Assembly: GCA_015039365.1 (NCBI GenBank) | Contig: WION01000062.1 | Location: 62,001-126,000, forward strand | Direction of reading: 5' to 3' | From: Amanita rubescens | Lineage: Eukaryota; Basidiomycota; Agaricomycetes; Agaricales; Amanitaceae | Length of the DNA stretch: 64,000 bases | Part shown: in pieces, positions 39,454 through 51,587 of the stretch | Position numbering within the stretch: the first letter of the stretch is position 1 | Layout of the letters: each line of letters opens with the position of its first letter | Notes under the pieces: generated by a model | Database searches by the model: none | Told to the model about the DNA's origin: nothing | What the model saw: the letters and a program-made list of their open reading frames with translations, nothing else | Made by a program: the position numbers and the translations under genes

Positions 39454-40212
39454 GCTTGCGCTGAGGAGGATGGTGAACTAAAGCCAGTGAATGGAAACCA
39501 CGCCGTTTAAAACCCTCCCAACGCTTCGTCATGCCGTTCCGGTCGAGAGTGTGAGGGCTATTCTTGTGCGACGCGATGAGAAATATCTCTGAGAAGCTTC
39601 GAAGGGAGGTGGCAAAGGAACCCGAAGCGCGTTTGAGGATTTGTAACGAAAACAAATTCGGATTGGGCTAAGGAATAGCTTTGCTGCTTTTTACGAGAGA
39701 TATAAACGGTTAAGAGACTCCTATATCAGCTTGCCTGGACCTAACAACGGTCGGGGTAGGATAAGGTCATGGTGTAAATCCTTTGACAGAATTGGACGAT
39801 GTCACTCTGTAACGATTTTCATATTGCACTTGGAAACCATCGGGATGTTTGGTCAAGAAGCTGAGACGTCGGAGTTGGTTTCGTCAGCACAACGCAAGCG
39901 AGAGAGCCTGGCCTCAATATCTCGAAAATAATCGTTACTCAAGTGCTGACGAAGATTCCGAGTCTGTACACGCAATCGGCACGATGCTTGAGCTATTCGA
40001 GCTCGCATGCCCATTGCCGAAGAAGCACAGTCATATTGCTCAGCGAGAAGTTCCCGGCTAGACGATGCACTTTCAAGTAGTAATCCCACAATGATCAAGC
40101 TTACTCACGCAGATAGATTCACGCTTCGCTCTAGTACATGCGGGGTTCCGTTTACCCCGCCTAAGCGTCCAAACGGTCCTACACGGAGAGGAAAAACACT
40201 CTACCGGACTAC
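39454..40212. other. Intergenic region without a supported gene
   Basis: Short overlapping frames on both strands, none with splice or family support. Confidence 0.45.
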
Positions 40213-41941
40213 TCAGACTTTGAACAAAAACACGTCATCAATGAAAGACCACGCAGGCGCCTTACCCCCATGAAACGCCAACACATCTCCACCCACTGCC
40301 GTGACCACAAACGAATAAAACGTCCAAGGCTGATATCCATTCTTAACCGACCCAACCACCTCTCCATTCCACAAGACATCCACAAAAGCCTCCGCCTCCA
40401 AATAACGTCCAGAGAACGTACTGGAATAAAAAAAGGCAATCTGATATGGATGCCCCGCAATCGTATTAAGCGAATGCCGCGGAGAGAGCGTGCCCGGTAA
40501 GTCGTCGGAACCCGTCGCAGACCCTAACAAACCAACGCTTCGCCCGAAATGCGCGTATGCTTGGTAAGTAAAGATGGTTGCGTCTTCCGTCCCGTCCACT
40601 GATGAGGTGCCAACCCAGTTCAGGTAAGATTCAGTGTAGCAAAACTCGAGGCATCCGTAGTATCCTTCGAATCCGCCGTCGACGACGAAGGATTGGCGGC
40701 GGTACCCGCGAGACAAGCTCACTTGGAGGTCGCCCTGTTGACGATTGACTGCCGTCGATTCGTTTGTAGGAAAGTAGTACTGGTTAAGAAGTGAGATGAC
40801 GAGTAATTACTCCGAGACCACTTTGTCGCTCACCATGCTGCAAGTATACGTAGTTGGAACGCCATTAACAAGAGCTCGCCAGATGTTGAAATATATGCAG
40901 GCACCGCCGGCAGGATCTGGGGAGCGCGTGTTGCATAGCTGAGCGCACGCTTCAACGTCGTACCTATCCAGAAACGCAAAACCCATGTACTAGAGGCCCA
41001 AAGTGAGCTTTCTCTTCTCAGAAGTTAATGGTGTTACATACACCCGGTGCATTATTCGCGCCGTCTGTGGGCCCAAAAACAAGTTCGTACCCATCTGGCG
41101 TTGGAGGGTTCGCCAAAGCCGTCAAAGCATAACCGCTACTTCGCTGAATATAAGTCAACGGAGCCGGCTGCGGCTCCGACTGTTGTCCACCCCAATTCGT
41201 TTTTTCGTTTGCAGTATGAATATCTGCATACGCGACGCATTTCAAATTCGAGTGTTCTTGAAAGACATGATCCAATAACTCGTTGTTGAACTCGTAATAA
41301 AGGTTCACAAACACTTTTTGCTCAGATCAGGTTCCAAACTAGCACAAAGGAGGACAACACGTACTGCAATATTGCGTGCGATCGCAATAGTCCAGGCAAG
41401 CGTCCACGTTGTACGTAGCGTTCGGAACAAGCGTATAGGTCAAGTACGCCGTGCCTTCCACAGCGGCATCTCTGTCGGAAGGGCCAGTCCCCGTCCCCGC
41501 GAAAATCAGCGTATAATCGCTACTATCGCGAACCACATATCCGCCTTTCTCCCGCATCTCCGCTCCTCTACGAGCCAAAGTCTGATTGACTAGGTCGCCC
41601 GAGGAGACAAGTCTTCCATCGATAGCAGTCACAACCGTACCAGGAACGGGTTTGTTTGGAGGAGTGCTATCGTCAGCACCGCTCTTTTGGTTTACCATCG
41701 CAGCTGTAGACGCGATCGTTGAAGAGTCCGTCACGCTGTCATCAGGGCTGAGCGTGTTCGCGACTACGATGGGTATTCTCCCAAGTCCGGGAGGGACAAT
41801 GTTAAGTATTGCACCTAAATTTGATCCAGTAAGAATAAATCGAACATCGAACGTAAACGCAGGGAATCGGGGCGTACCCATTGTACATCCTGCGAGGCAA
41901 GTAAGAACAATCAAGCTCGAGAGCGAACGCATTCTCAACAT
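40213..41941 (-). CDS. Secreted cysteine-containing protein of the agaric fruiting-body type
   Basis: Four exons. Exon 1 (41365-41941) has a signal peptide (SLSSLIVLTCLAGCTMG) and an extended N-terminal region ending DACLDYCDRTQYC. Exon 2 gives FVNLYYEFNNELLDHVFQEH and LKCVAYADIHTANEKTNWGG. Exon 3 gives MGFAFLDRYDVEACAQLCNT. Exon 4 (after TTAACCAG) gives GGFEGYYGCLEFCYTESYLN and the C-terminus GKAPAWSFIDDVFLFKV. The two Cys-rich ACxxxC segments look like a PAN/apple-type fold; the C-terminal part resembles a jelly-roll carbohydrate-binding module ending in W-x-F-x-D-D-V. This architecture recurs in many agaric genomes. Its role is not established, and secretion to the cell wall is inferred. 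All introns join in frame. Confidence 0.8.
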
Positions 41942-42745
41942 TGGTTGACAGAGAGAGAGAGAGAGAGCGGCGCGATTTTCGCCTGGCTCTTATACTTTAT
42001 AACAATTTTCGAGCACACGTTCAACAAGTCCGAGAAGAAGTTGGAAGAAACCCGTCGCCGGCTAAAAACCGCTAAGAACCGCGTAATGAAGAGCAAAATG
42101 GTTGCCTAACAAGGCAAAGTTTAGGCGTAGTGCCTTCGACATCGTATCACTCTTGGTAACGAAGCGGCCATTTTCGCCATTAAGAACGCGGGTTTACCAT
42201 CTCGATAAATTGACAAGCTTCTGACGCGATATCTGCTTGCGATTCCAATGTTCGTCGCAAAGGGCCTCCGGGTTTGAAGTGTGCAGCGATCTGCGAAAAT
42301 TTGCGAGCAGATAAAAAAGCAGGTTGGGATGTACTTCGAGTTCCTCTTCCTGGCGTCAAGGGATTATGAAATACGGCGTTAAACAATGCCTCGTATTACG
42401 CGCGCTTTGCGCCGTTGCGGGGGAAAGACCGCGTTCTTGACTCTTCTCGGCAATAAATTACGTTTTGGTCCGTTGATGCTGCCATGACTTCGATAGTGCT
42501 TCACCTTTTTCGAAGAATAGAGCCTTTGAAGTGTGGCTCCTTCCGTGTGGTCACAGAGACTTTGCATTATGATGAATTTTTTAGGTGTTCATTTTCAAGG
42601 CAAACCCGAGGATCGATGGAAATAGGCCCTAGTTGTTTGAGCTCCGCCCGAAATCACAGTCCTCATTTTGCAACCGTAATCATAGTAATACTAATACAAC
42701 ACACGGTCAGACGGTCTTGAGACTCGACAACCAACATGATGCCAT
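41942..42745. other. Intergenic region with (GA)n microsatellite
   Basis: A GA dinucleotide run sits at about 41950-41968, just upstream of the secreted-protein start codon. The rest shows no gene. Confidence 0.55.
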
Positions 42746-45237
42746 TCACAGTTTCGCCCTCCTCCTATCAGCCGGATCTTGTCCCTCAAGCTCCTGTTTC
42801 GCCCTCTCTTTCAACTCTCTCCGGAGAATCTTACCAGAAGCACTGTTACAAACATTGACGTCGGCTCAACGACAGTAAACCAAAAGAGACCAAAGGGACC
42901 CTTACCTCTTCGGAATAACATCAATGACGACGACACCTAACAAGACGTATCTCAAAGATCAACCGTAAAACGAAAATCCCGATACTCACCTCCCCTCAAA
43001 TACTTTTGCCGGGCAACTTGCTTTTGAATCCAACGTTCTACTTCACTGCCAAACGCCGTCTTTTTGTGTTCCTCGCGAACTGCATCAGGACGTCCATGGA
43101 CAACGTAGGCTCTGTCGAATAAACATGAGCAGATTAGGATAAATTTTGCCAGGGAAGCAACGTGATCGAATCATCACCTTGGCAACTCGGTTGCCTCTTT
43201 CGTACTGTGGACTCCGATCACCGCTGCATCCGCTATGTCAGGATGCATCAAAAGAATGCTCTCCAATTCTGCTGGAGCAACTGGGGGCCATGACAATTTT
43301 ATATAGGACGACATCAACCAATAGCAGTTGCCTACCTTGGGAACCCTTGTGGCTGTTCAGCATGGCAGTCGAAAAAACGTAAGCAGATCGTTAATTACCT
43401 TGTATTTAATGAGTTCCTTTCGTCTATCAACGATGTAATAAAATCCCTCAGAATCCCGCGTCCCAATATCACCCGTTTTGAACCATCTATCTGGTGTGAT
43501 TGATTGAGCCGTTGCCGTCTTATTGCCTAGATAAGCCTTAGGTTGAAAGTTAGTGAAATGAAGGATGAGGACAAGCGAATCTTACTTTCATGACCGTCGG
43601 TCCTCTCACCCACAACTCACCAGGTTGTCCCTCCTCCACGTCGTGACCTCCATCTTCAGCTACGATTCGTACTTCTAGATTGGGCAATAAAACACCAACG
43701 CTACCCATTTTGCGCTCGTGATCTGCCTTGGGTACTAAATGCGTGTTGGATGTTGTTTCCGTGAGACCATATCCTTGGCATGCGCTATCAGATCGTTATT
43801 ATTACTACGTCATTGAGCTTCTCACCTTGCACGATAGTGAGATCCCTCTTTCCGTTTCGCTTCGAAAGCAAGCGTTGCATAACCTTTCAGCAAAATTAGA
43901 AACGTTCGTTTCCGGCAGAAAGGAGAAAAATCGTACGGAATTAACAAGGGTAGCGCCTAGCGGTGCAGCTCCTGAATTGAGAACTTCCAAAGATGACATA
44001 TCATACTTATCGACGGCTAATGCTATAATAAGTATGAAGCATTTAGTGATTCCTCCGAGGGCTTACCGGGATGTCGAGCCAACACTACTAGCACCGGAGG
44101 AACGACAAGCGCTATCGCAATCTTATACCTTTCCACATTGGAGCAAAACTGGACTGGATCAAATCGGTGTTGAATGACGACAGGCGTTCCGTGCTTGAAC
44201 GTGAAATGAAGAAGATTGGCGAGACCTGAGTCGTATGAGCCATCAAGTTAAGACCTGAATTTCCTCAAATCGGAACGTACCATAAATATGGTAAAACGGC
44301 AGGATTCCCAAAGTTGTTGGCGTTCTAGAGGTTGAAGGAAACACCAGTTTCAGAGTGTCCACGAGAGAGGTAACGTTTTGGTGCGTCGTCTGCGATAATG
44401 TATGAATTGTGCTGGGCGAAGGGTATAGGCTGATTATTCATGTACCTCTACACCCTTGGGCTTGCCCGTAGTGCCTAAGCCAAATAAAGTCAACAGACGT
44501 GGAAATGCTTTTTGTAAGGTGAGCGCACCTGAGCTATAGCAGAGATAAAGAGTCTCGTGGGCCATTCCACCATCGAACTTTTCTTCTTCTGTGAGTGTCC
44601 CCAGTTTGAGTAGATCCTCCATATGGACAAGACCAACTGCTTCGTATCTGCGCGGAGAAGTCGGACCACCTGCCCATCCAAGGCTGCTTCCCAACACGAC
44701 AATCCTTCTGTCGACCTGATCATTCGAAAAACCAACATTCCGCAGGGTTTCTCGTGCGACTGGAAGCCCTTCTTCGCTCGTCAAGATGAGCATGGCGCGA
44801 CTATCAGTGTATTGATATGCAAGTTCTCGTGCATTGTAGGCGCTGTTGGCAAGAGTGCACTTTAGCCCCGCAGCAACTATAGATCAGAAGACGGTCAAAA
44901 GATGGGCAGTGTACTAGAAAAAGAATAGCGTGCCTGATGCTAGTAATATGACGGGCCAACATAACGAATTCACCGAATATATGAGAACGGTATCACCTCG
45001 TTTTGCGGCGATGTGTGGGTGATTGCGAATGCCGTATCCAAATGCGAGTGTTAGGCGCTTAAGGTCCGCTCGGGTAATGGTCGTGCCTGAAGCGGCATCT
45101 ATGAAGGCAGGTGCTGAACCGGGGAATTTCCCAACAAGGTTCGGGTCTGGATCGCTGGATGCAAAGAGGTGGGTATAGACTGATCTCTCAACGATAGGAA
45201 CAGAAGGTAGTGAAGGATTGTGGACTTTAGGTGTCAT
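42746..45237 (-). CDS. 4-coumarate-CoA ligase-like acyl-CoA synthetase, peroxisomal
   Basis: About ten exons. The N-terminus MTPKVHNPSLPSVPIVERSV is typical of fungal 4CL-like enzymes; the frame is open further upstream (45363) but this ATG fits the family. Motifs: the AMP-binding loop SSG|TTGKPKG split by an intron (near 44460-44540), LGILPFYHIYG, EVLNSGAAPLGA, the GYGLTE-type region near 43780, GELWVRGPTVMK, the conserved hinge region DRWFKTGDIGTRDSEGFYYI, and the catalytic lysine segment SASGKILRREL. The enzyme activates a carboxylic acid with ATP to an acyl-AMP and transfers it to CoA. The last residues are AKL, a functional class of PTS1 signal, so peroxisomal location is likely (beta-oxidation or phenylpropanoid-type acids). 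Joins checked in several exons are in frame. Confidence 0.86.
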
Positions 45238-46162
45238 TATGACTAACGTGGGGGAAAAAAGTGGGGCTCCGTGAGCTCCTTTTGAACTAGATAGCCGACT
45301 CACGCGGCCGTTGGTCGCGTGAGTGCCATTAATCATCGCGCATCTGTTGTTGAAATCCAGCAACTTGGCGCCAACACTATTCGCTTGAATTGTGGGCCTA
45401 AGAATTCTGCACGCTAAATAACGGAAAGTGAGTCATGTACATCGCAAATAACTGGTGCACAGTTACATGTCAATGCTATACGCTCATACGACGGTACAGC
45501 CAAGTTGTGGTTAAAACTGGCAGTGGCCGTGACGATTGTGACGTTTCGTAACAGTCTGGCTCTCTCCTGGTCCTTGCCTATCGTCTCTTTTACCTTCAAT
45601 GACACTGGTCTCTAATTTTGCTCGTCGGTTGCTGACAAGACTTAAAACTGGTACACCGTGCATTACCGTTTCAAAAGCACGAGGTTATATTATCAACAAC
45701 GTCCAGTCAACTACATATAGGCTTCCGAATCGAAGCGCTCCGGAAATATAAGGAACACATACACAACTGCGGGTTAATTAAGTAACCTAGTTCAACGATA
45801 CGCAGGCCTTTTGATTGATGCGCCGTTGACTGTCTTTGCTGTAGCAGGGTTTTCATCGATACAGTAACATCCGTTGATTATGCAAGAGACGCGGCTTGCT
45901 TTTGACTTCTGGTGCAACAACGGATCCATAGCCTCGAACAGCGTGTGTGGTTGCCGTTCAATATGAGGCCACGCTTCTGAATCTAACTGTTTCGCCTAAG
46001 TTTCTAAATTTGGACATTCGACGGGAGAAGCAGATGGCTGCTTTATAGTCGGCTCCAATGCACAGGATGCACCGCAATTGCAATCAATTGCATCACGAAT
46101 ATGTATATCAATGGGAATCGTAGCTTCAGGCTGTCATACTATCTCCCCCCCCCAATCGAAGC
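45238..46162. other. Intergenic divergent region
   Basis: About 900 bp between two genes pointing away from each other. No gene supported. A run of C (46144-46152) lies just upstream of the membrane-protein ATG. Confidence 0.45.
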
Positions 46163-48554
46163 ATGGAATACGACTCTGACGAGGTTCCCTACGACACGTA
46201 CGATGAAAGCCGTTCAGCTCCTCACGAGAAGGAAGAAAAAGGCTCGCAAGACTCGAAAACACTCTTCGATCCACCTTGGATGGCAAAGCTTGCGACAGTT
46301 GACGGTATCATCTCCGACTCCGACTGTACAAGCGCCTCTCTGCGAAACCTCGACCTTCATTATGACGATTTGTGCGCTTAACATCACTTGATCTAATCTG
46401 TTTATTGACACTTTTCTCAGTCGATCGCCCGAGAAATACAAAATCCGTTCATCAAGGACTCTTGTTGGGCCAATCAAAGCGTTGATAATGCAGTTGATCA
46501 TGTTGATTACAATGATAGTGTTTGTCGGCTGGACCTCTAGGTGGACATCGAATCGTTCCGAACTCCATGGCAACCGTCTACCTAAGACACCCACAATCCA
46601 CTATCACAGCAATCACGTTGTTCGGATCCTTGCTGTCGCTGGTAAACTGTGAAGTAAGGCCTACATTTTTTAATATAATGATTACGTTGATGAATCGGAT
46701 AGGCTTTTTTCTGAGGCCATCCGCTTTTCTACAATCGTATGGCTGGGGCATAGATCCTCTAGGCGTATGTCGCTGTACTACTTTATATGCTATTACCTTC
46801 TATCAGTTCGAGGAACATATTATCTTGCTCGGATAGATGGTATGTTCATTGGACAATCATATCCGTCATATACTTTTTGCCTATTTGCAGCCCAGACCTC
46901 AGCGTAAGTCGCATTTCTGCTGTCTATTTTATAGCACTGACTGGAATCTATAATTAGCTGGACAACAATACTTGCCCCGAGGCTGATGTTAATATCAGAA
47001 CCGGGTTCTTTTCAGGATCTCGATTTTTCAACTCCGTTTGATGCTTGTGAGTAGAGAGGATATATTTGTCCTACGGATTGCATAGTTTGAAAATATGGTA
47101 GTACAGTATGCATATGGCCAAGTCAGCTTCCTGGGGTCAAATGTCGGACAGTGGTGTCGCCGCAACAATGGAAGTTCTTAACGCTACGCAATATCTTACT
47201 TGCTTTGGTAGCACTTTCAGAGGAACGACACGTGAGATTAAGAACATTCATGTGTTTTATTGCACAAAGTAATTCTCATCCAGGCGGCATTCTGCCAATT
47301 AGAAATATCTTCGAAAACGGCGCTTGGATAAGCGCAGAAGCAGTTCAGCAGGGGCTCAGTGTAAACGTTTCGTGTGAAGACACACCTGATTCTGATCGTT
47401 TGGTCGTTTGGAATCAAACTATATTAAATCCCATCGACGCCTTAACTTCTGTTTCTTTGTGTTGCAACTGTACTTCGGAATCCTCCTGGGCGACAAATTT
47501 CGTTCGGGTCTCTATTTTTCTCCCGTGCTATGCATCCGGTGACGAAACCTTTTCTATGCAGGACAACAGCACAGAATATCTGAATCTTGCTGTCTGCCCA
47601 CCCGGGCTACCCCAGTGGATGAACAACACTGACAGCGTCATTAGTATGGTATCCATGCCACGATTACACAATTCCATTATTCATTCGATGCAGCTGTATA
47701 CGTACAAAATAATTCGTCAACTCTCGGCAACCAGACTTGCACCCTCAAGCCGCTATTGCTAAGCGTCAACGTAACGTACAATCGTGACGGATTTGTTACA
47801 CTTGTACCCATGACTCGACAACTACTCGACATTCCTGCCTATATGTCGATAATGGTTAACGCAGCACATGCGTTGGAGCAACACTTTGTCGATGCTCAGA
47901 GGATCTCCGGGAATAACATTATCGATAGCATCAACCTACTAGTTGGCGAAAATCCCCCGTACTTGACCACGGAGCCCAGAGCACTTTTCAGAGATATATT
48001 GGTACGCATGCATTAGATGAAATCTTGCCGGGTTTTGACGTCACACGACAATAACTTTTCTGGTTGGTCACTAGGCCAACTACATCCGAGGCGTGTTTGA
48101 ATATTCTGTCACGGTGCGTCCTGACCCACTAAGCTAAAGCCAATGATGGACTATTATGCAGGCATTTCGATACACTACATTGTACAAGATCCGAATTGGA
48201 ACTCATTATTACAGTTTAACGAAGAACTCGCCAGCTGTAGTCTGGGGTCAAGTCCCTGAACTTAGACTCATTATTATAATTTCGCCTTTGGCAATTATGA
48301 TTACGACGATTTCCATTTTCCTATTCTCACTCCACAAGGCGCAAAATTTGACTTTGGACCACATCGCGTCTTTCGACCCTATGAACCCCCTCCACGTCAT
48401 CGCCGCGTGCGGATCGGGGAACGTACAAACTGTCGCGTTTCCAGGCTACAGCAAACATATCACCTCGTTTAGCAAGGATTTGGAGGTCCAGCTTCCCGAA
48501 TGTCATGCCAGGAACGAGTCGGCAGGTTTTCAGTTTTTCCGTAGGAGACATTAG
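46163..48554 (+). pseudogene. Large multi-exon membrane protein, one-base frameshift near 46539
   Basis: Exon 1 (46163-46371) encodes an acidic cytosolic-type N-terminus (MEYDSDEVPYDTYDES). Exon 2 (from 46421) gives a membrane helix (IMQLIMLITMIVFVGWTS), then the frame shifts by one base near 46539. In the shifted frame it continues as MATVYLRHPQSTITAITLFG, the sequence kept in the fragment at 55 kb. Further exons: LFSEAIRFSTIVWLGHRSSR, a 13-nt microexon near 46892, SFQDLDFSTPFDAC, VLNATQYLTCFGSTFRGTT, GILPIRNIFENGAW, a region with several N-x-S/T sites, LLLSVNVTYNRDGFVTLVPM, ANYIRGVFEYSVT, and a C-terminal helix (LIIIISPLAIMITTISIFLF) with a hydrophilic tail. About 600 residues. This is an expanded agaric membrane family of unknown function. 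Only the single extra A spoils it. Confidence 0.65.
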
Positions 48555-48658
48555 GGCTGAATGTAATAATAATGGTCGTCAATGAAATGGACAAGAATGA
48601 GCGGTTATATTCATCCTAGGCCACGATGGGCCCGATCGCCGCTTGACCCGTTTGTGGA

Positions 48659-49532
48659 TCAGCCGGGAACGAGACGTGAGTTGGGGACAAGGGATGCTAA
48701 TTTTCCTTTATAGTCATGTAGTTCATTGTTTCCAGAGCCACGGCACAGCGAGAGATATTGTAGCAAGGGCGATTCGAAGCGGGAAAGTATCCAAGAAATG
48801 GGAAATGAGATTTCAAGTTGTTTGAGACGTGGAAGGCGTACAGGAAGACACGCGCGGGGAACAGCATAATAAAAAATAATCTTGACTGCAGTGATGCGTG
48901 GCTCCTCAACATTTTGAAGCTGAAGTAGAAAGGTTTCGAGTTCGTTGCCGCTAGCGAAGTCGAGACTGTGTAGGTCTATGCGGAGCTTGGTTAACTGAAA
49001 CGTCCACTTTTCCAACATCCCTCTTCTCAGTATCTTTCACGTCCAGGTTTAGTTCGGTAAGGTACGGCGCAGTCCTGAATGCAGTACCGTACTTCTGAGT
49101 TGGGGGATAAGGACGCCCAACGATTGCCAGCGACTCGAGAATCGGCATCTTCTCCCTGTGTCCAACGAGATCGTTTATCGTAGACGGGAATTTTATATCT
49201 AGATCTGACCTTTTCCAACGATCCGAATACGATAATAATATTGTCATGTAATCGTTTCCCAACACGCGAACGACAAGGGTGAGAGGTTGTTGTGAGGAGC
49301 GTTCAAGGTATGTCGTTGTCGTTGCACGTCGATCCATTTCCTCGATGTAACCAGCACTAGGGGGGGCACGAAGGAAAGAGTGGACCATAAAGCCGGGTAG
49401 GACAAGAATACCCCTCTACAGTGCTTGCAAACTTGTCCTACCGCTCAAGGAAACTTGTCAAAATGCGAGTCATTCTTCAAGTCGTGGAGAGCGATAGGTT
49501 GATCGCAGAGAAGAAGAAATATGTCACATTCC
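48659..49532 (-). pseudogene. Decayed F-box gene related to the 57-kb copy
   Basis: Reads as the first two thirds of the 57177-58739 protein but with several lesions. The 5' end gives DIFLLLCDQPIALHDLKN, then TGA at 49445-49447 where the relative has the Trp of FPWAVGQVC. After that come SYSDRWKRSDLDIK and KMPILESLAIVG in one frame (49388-48951) and QLTKLRIDLHSLDFASGNEL, ETFLLQLQNVEE and FESPLLQYLSL in another (49018-48659). The start is missing and the C-terminal third is absent. It lies on the opposite strand to the functional-looking family. Confidence 0.8.
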
Positions 49533-51587
49533 CGCTACGTAAGTAGTGGGTTCAGTGCTACGACCAACTGACGGTTTGTGTCACACGTCACACGTTTGAT
49601 CGTCAGGCTGTCACGTATTCTTACCGTACCGAGCTACATCCGCGTATCGGGTGTCTTTCCCGATCGATTGCCCATCCCTCACGTTACATCCGCTTTTCCG
49701 AGTCGAATGAGTTCAGTTTTCTCATCAATGACAATAGTGTGGGGCTGTGTAGACTGCGCGAGGAAAGAAAGTACGCCAAAAATTAACACGATTCAACGAA
49801 CCAGCGAGGCCTCGCAGTAACCTGACATCATGAATGATACAAGACCAACCAACACATACGTCAGGCGGTGAAAACCTACCCCCTGTTTGATACGACGAGA
49901 TGCATCCGCTCGGATTGTGATCGGCATTAATTTTTCTGGTTTAAATCTCGATCACTGAAGCTTTACTTAAAGTGCGTATGCAGTCGTTTGAGAAACCCCT
50001 TTACAACTCACCCTGAGTCAGTTGAAAATTTTCTGGTAATACGACGTTGGAAAGGGAGAAATCCTTTTACGTTAACTCCTATCTGCACACTAATATATTC
50101 AGTCTCGGTGCCTCGTTTTCCTCATCCGTTATTTGTGCATATGATGATCACAGCGCGACGTCGTCAATCATATCTGAGTGGTAGTGCTGATTTTCTGCTC
50201 CGCAGGCTTTTTGTCAGTTTGGCATTTATGTGTACAACGGTTGGAAGTCGGCTCACTTCTCGTTCGTCCGCATTGATGGCTGCCCTTTCACTACGCTGAT
50301 ATCAAGTTGCGCAGCAATGGAATACGACGGCGGTGTATCTGTGCTAGAAGTCACAGAAATTCCGTGTGCTCCGTCTCGAGGGGCAGATGCCGATTTGATC
50401 GCTACTCATTTGGGACCGAAATATGTTGTGCCCCCGGGAATTGTGAACTCCAAGTGCTCCATTGCTGGTAACTCTCGGACGGCAGCCAAACGCATCTTTC
50501 GCTCTCATGATGACCATCCTTCGGTCACTAGAAATTCAGAGCAGAAGTAATCGGTTGATATTCCTTCAGGTTCGTTCTATAATTCATCTGTTTAGTTGCG
50601 TGCTCAGGTGCCTTAGAATTGTCAGTTGGTTTATACTACAACCCCATCTCCTTCCCGACTTCGGCGGCCCCGTGTTTCATCTTGTAAATGCGAAATTGAT
50701 ACAAAGAGAGGTCGTCGATGCCGGGCTTTCATCTTTGTTGAGGATCCAGACTCAGCAACCGATGCAGACGATGAGGCCGCACTTTCGGCCTCATCAATGA
50801 CTTTTCTTTTCTTTGACACGGATAGGGCATCCAAGGCATTGTCCGTGTCATCACGTTCAGTCGATAACAACGCCCCTTGGCTAAGATTTGCCGTTTGATG
50901 ACTTATCTGGCAAAGAAAGGAAGCGGACGGGGACGCCCGGCTGAAAACAACTAGACTGGATAAAGGCAAACGGGCCGACCACTCCGGTGACTTTGTCATG
51001 AATGGCGATGAAAAAGAAGTCTTTGGCATGGTTGACGGACTGATCTGATTGCTTAGTATATGTATCTGGCAGACGCGCAAATTGTATTAGTATGTCTTAT
51101 TTTTCTCTCATCTGGCACGTAGCGGGACCTGCGGCACATGTGCCGCTTTCCTCGTTTATAGAATATCGGTGGGGAAGTCGCGACTCGCGTTCCGTCACGT
51201 AAAATTTAAATGGTGCTTTGAGCGTGATGGATGTCACATAAACCCTGATTCAGATAAGACGAGCCGAAGTGCGGCCGATCGCGTGTCAGCGCTGTCAGCA
51301 TTTATCACTGTGGCCAGATTGGCAGACGGCCCGTGACATTGACAGTTAGTCCGCGGCGTTATCAGCTTTCAAGTCCCACCATTGCGCACGAAATAATTCC
51401 AATCTAAGGTAAAAGCAATGGGAGATAGACTTCGGAGGCCCTGCACTACAAATCCGATCAGCATGTTGGTTATAGGCTGCTGCGTAAGTTCCCCAAATAA
51501 TCTTCCTTAACCCGCCGACCCGCCGTTCATTGAATGTTATCTGACAAATATGCTAGCCATCTTCACTGGTTGTCAACACTCCCCAGC
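49533..51587. other. Two-kilobase region with weak coding signals
   Basis: A plus-strand ORF at 50317-50550 (77 aa, MEYDGGVSVLEVTEIPCAPS...) and a minus-strand ORF ending at 50631 (serine-rich, with KKRK, ALSVSKKRKVIDEAESAASS) are possible small genes or exons. Neither has a paralogue or recognised domain. From 51035 to 51587 there is only the upstream region of the P450 gene. Confidence 0.35.
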
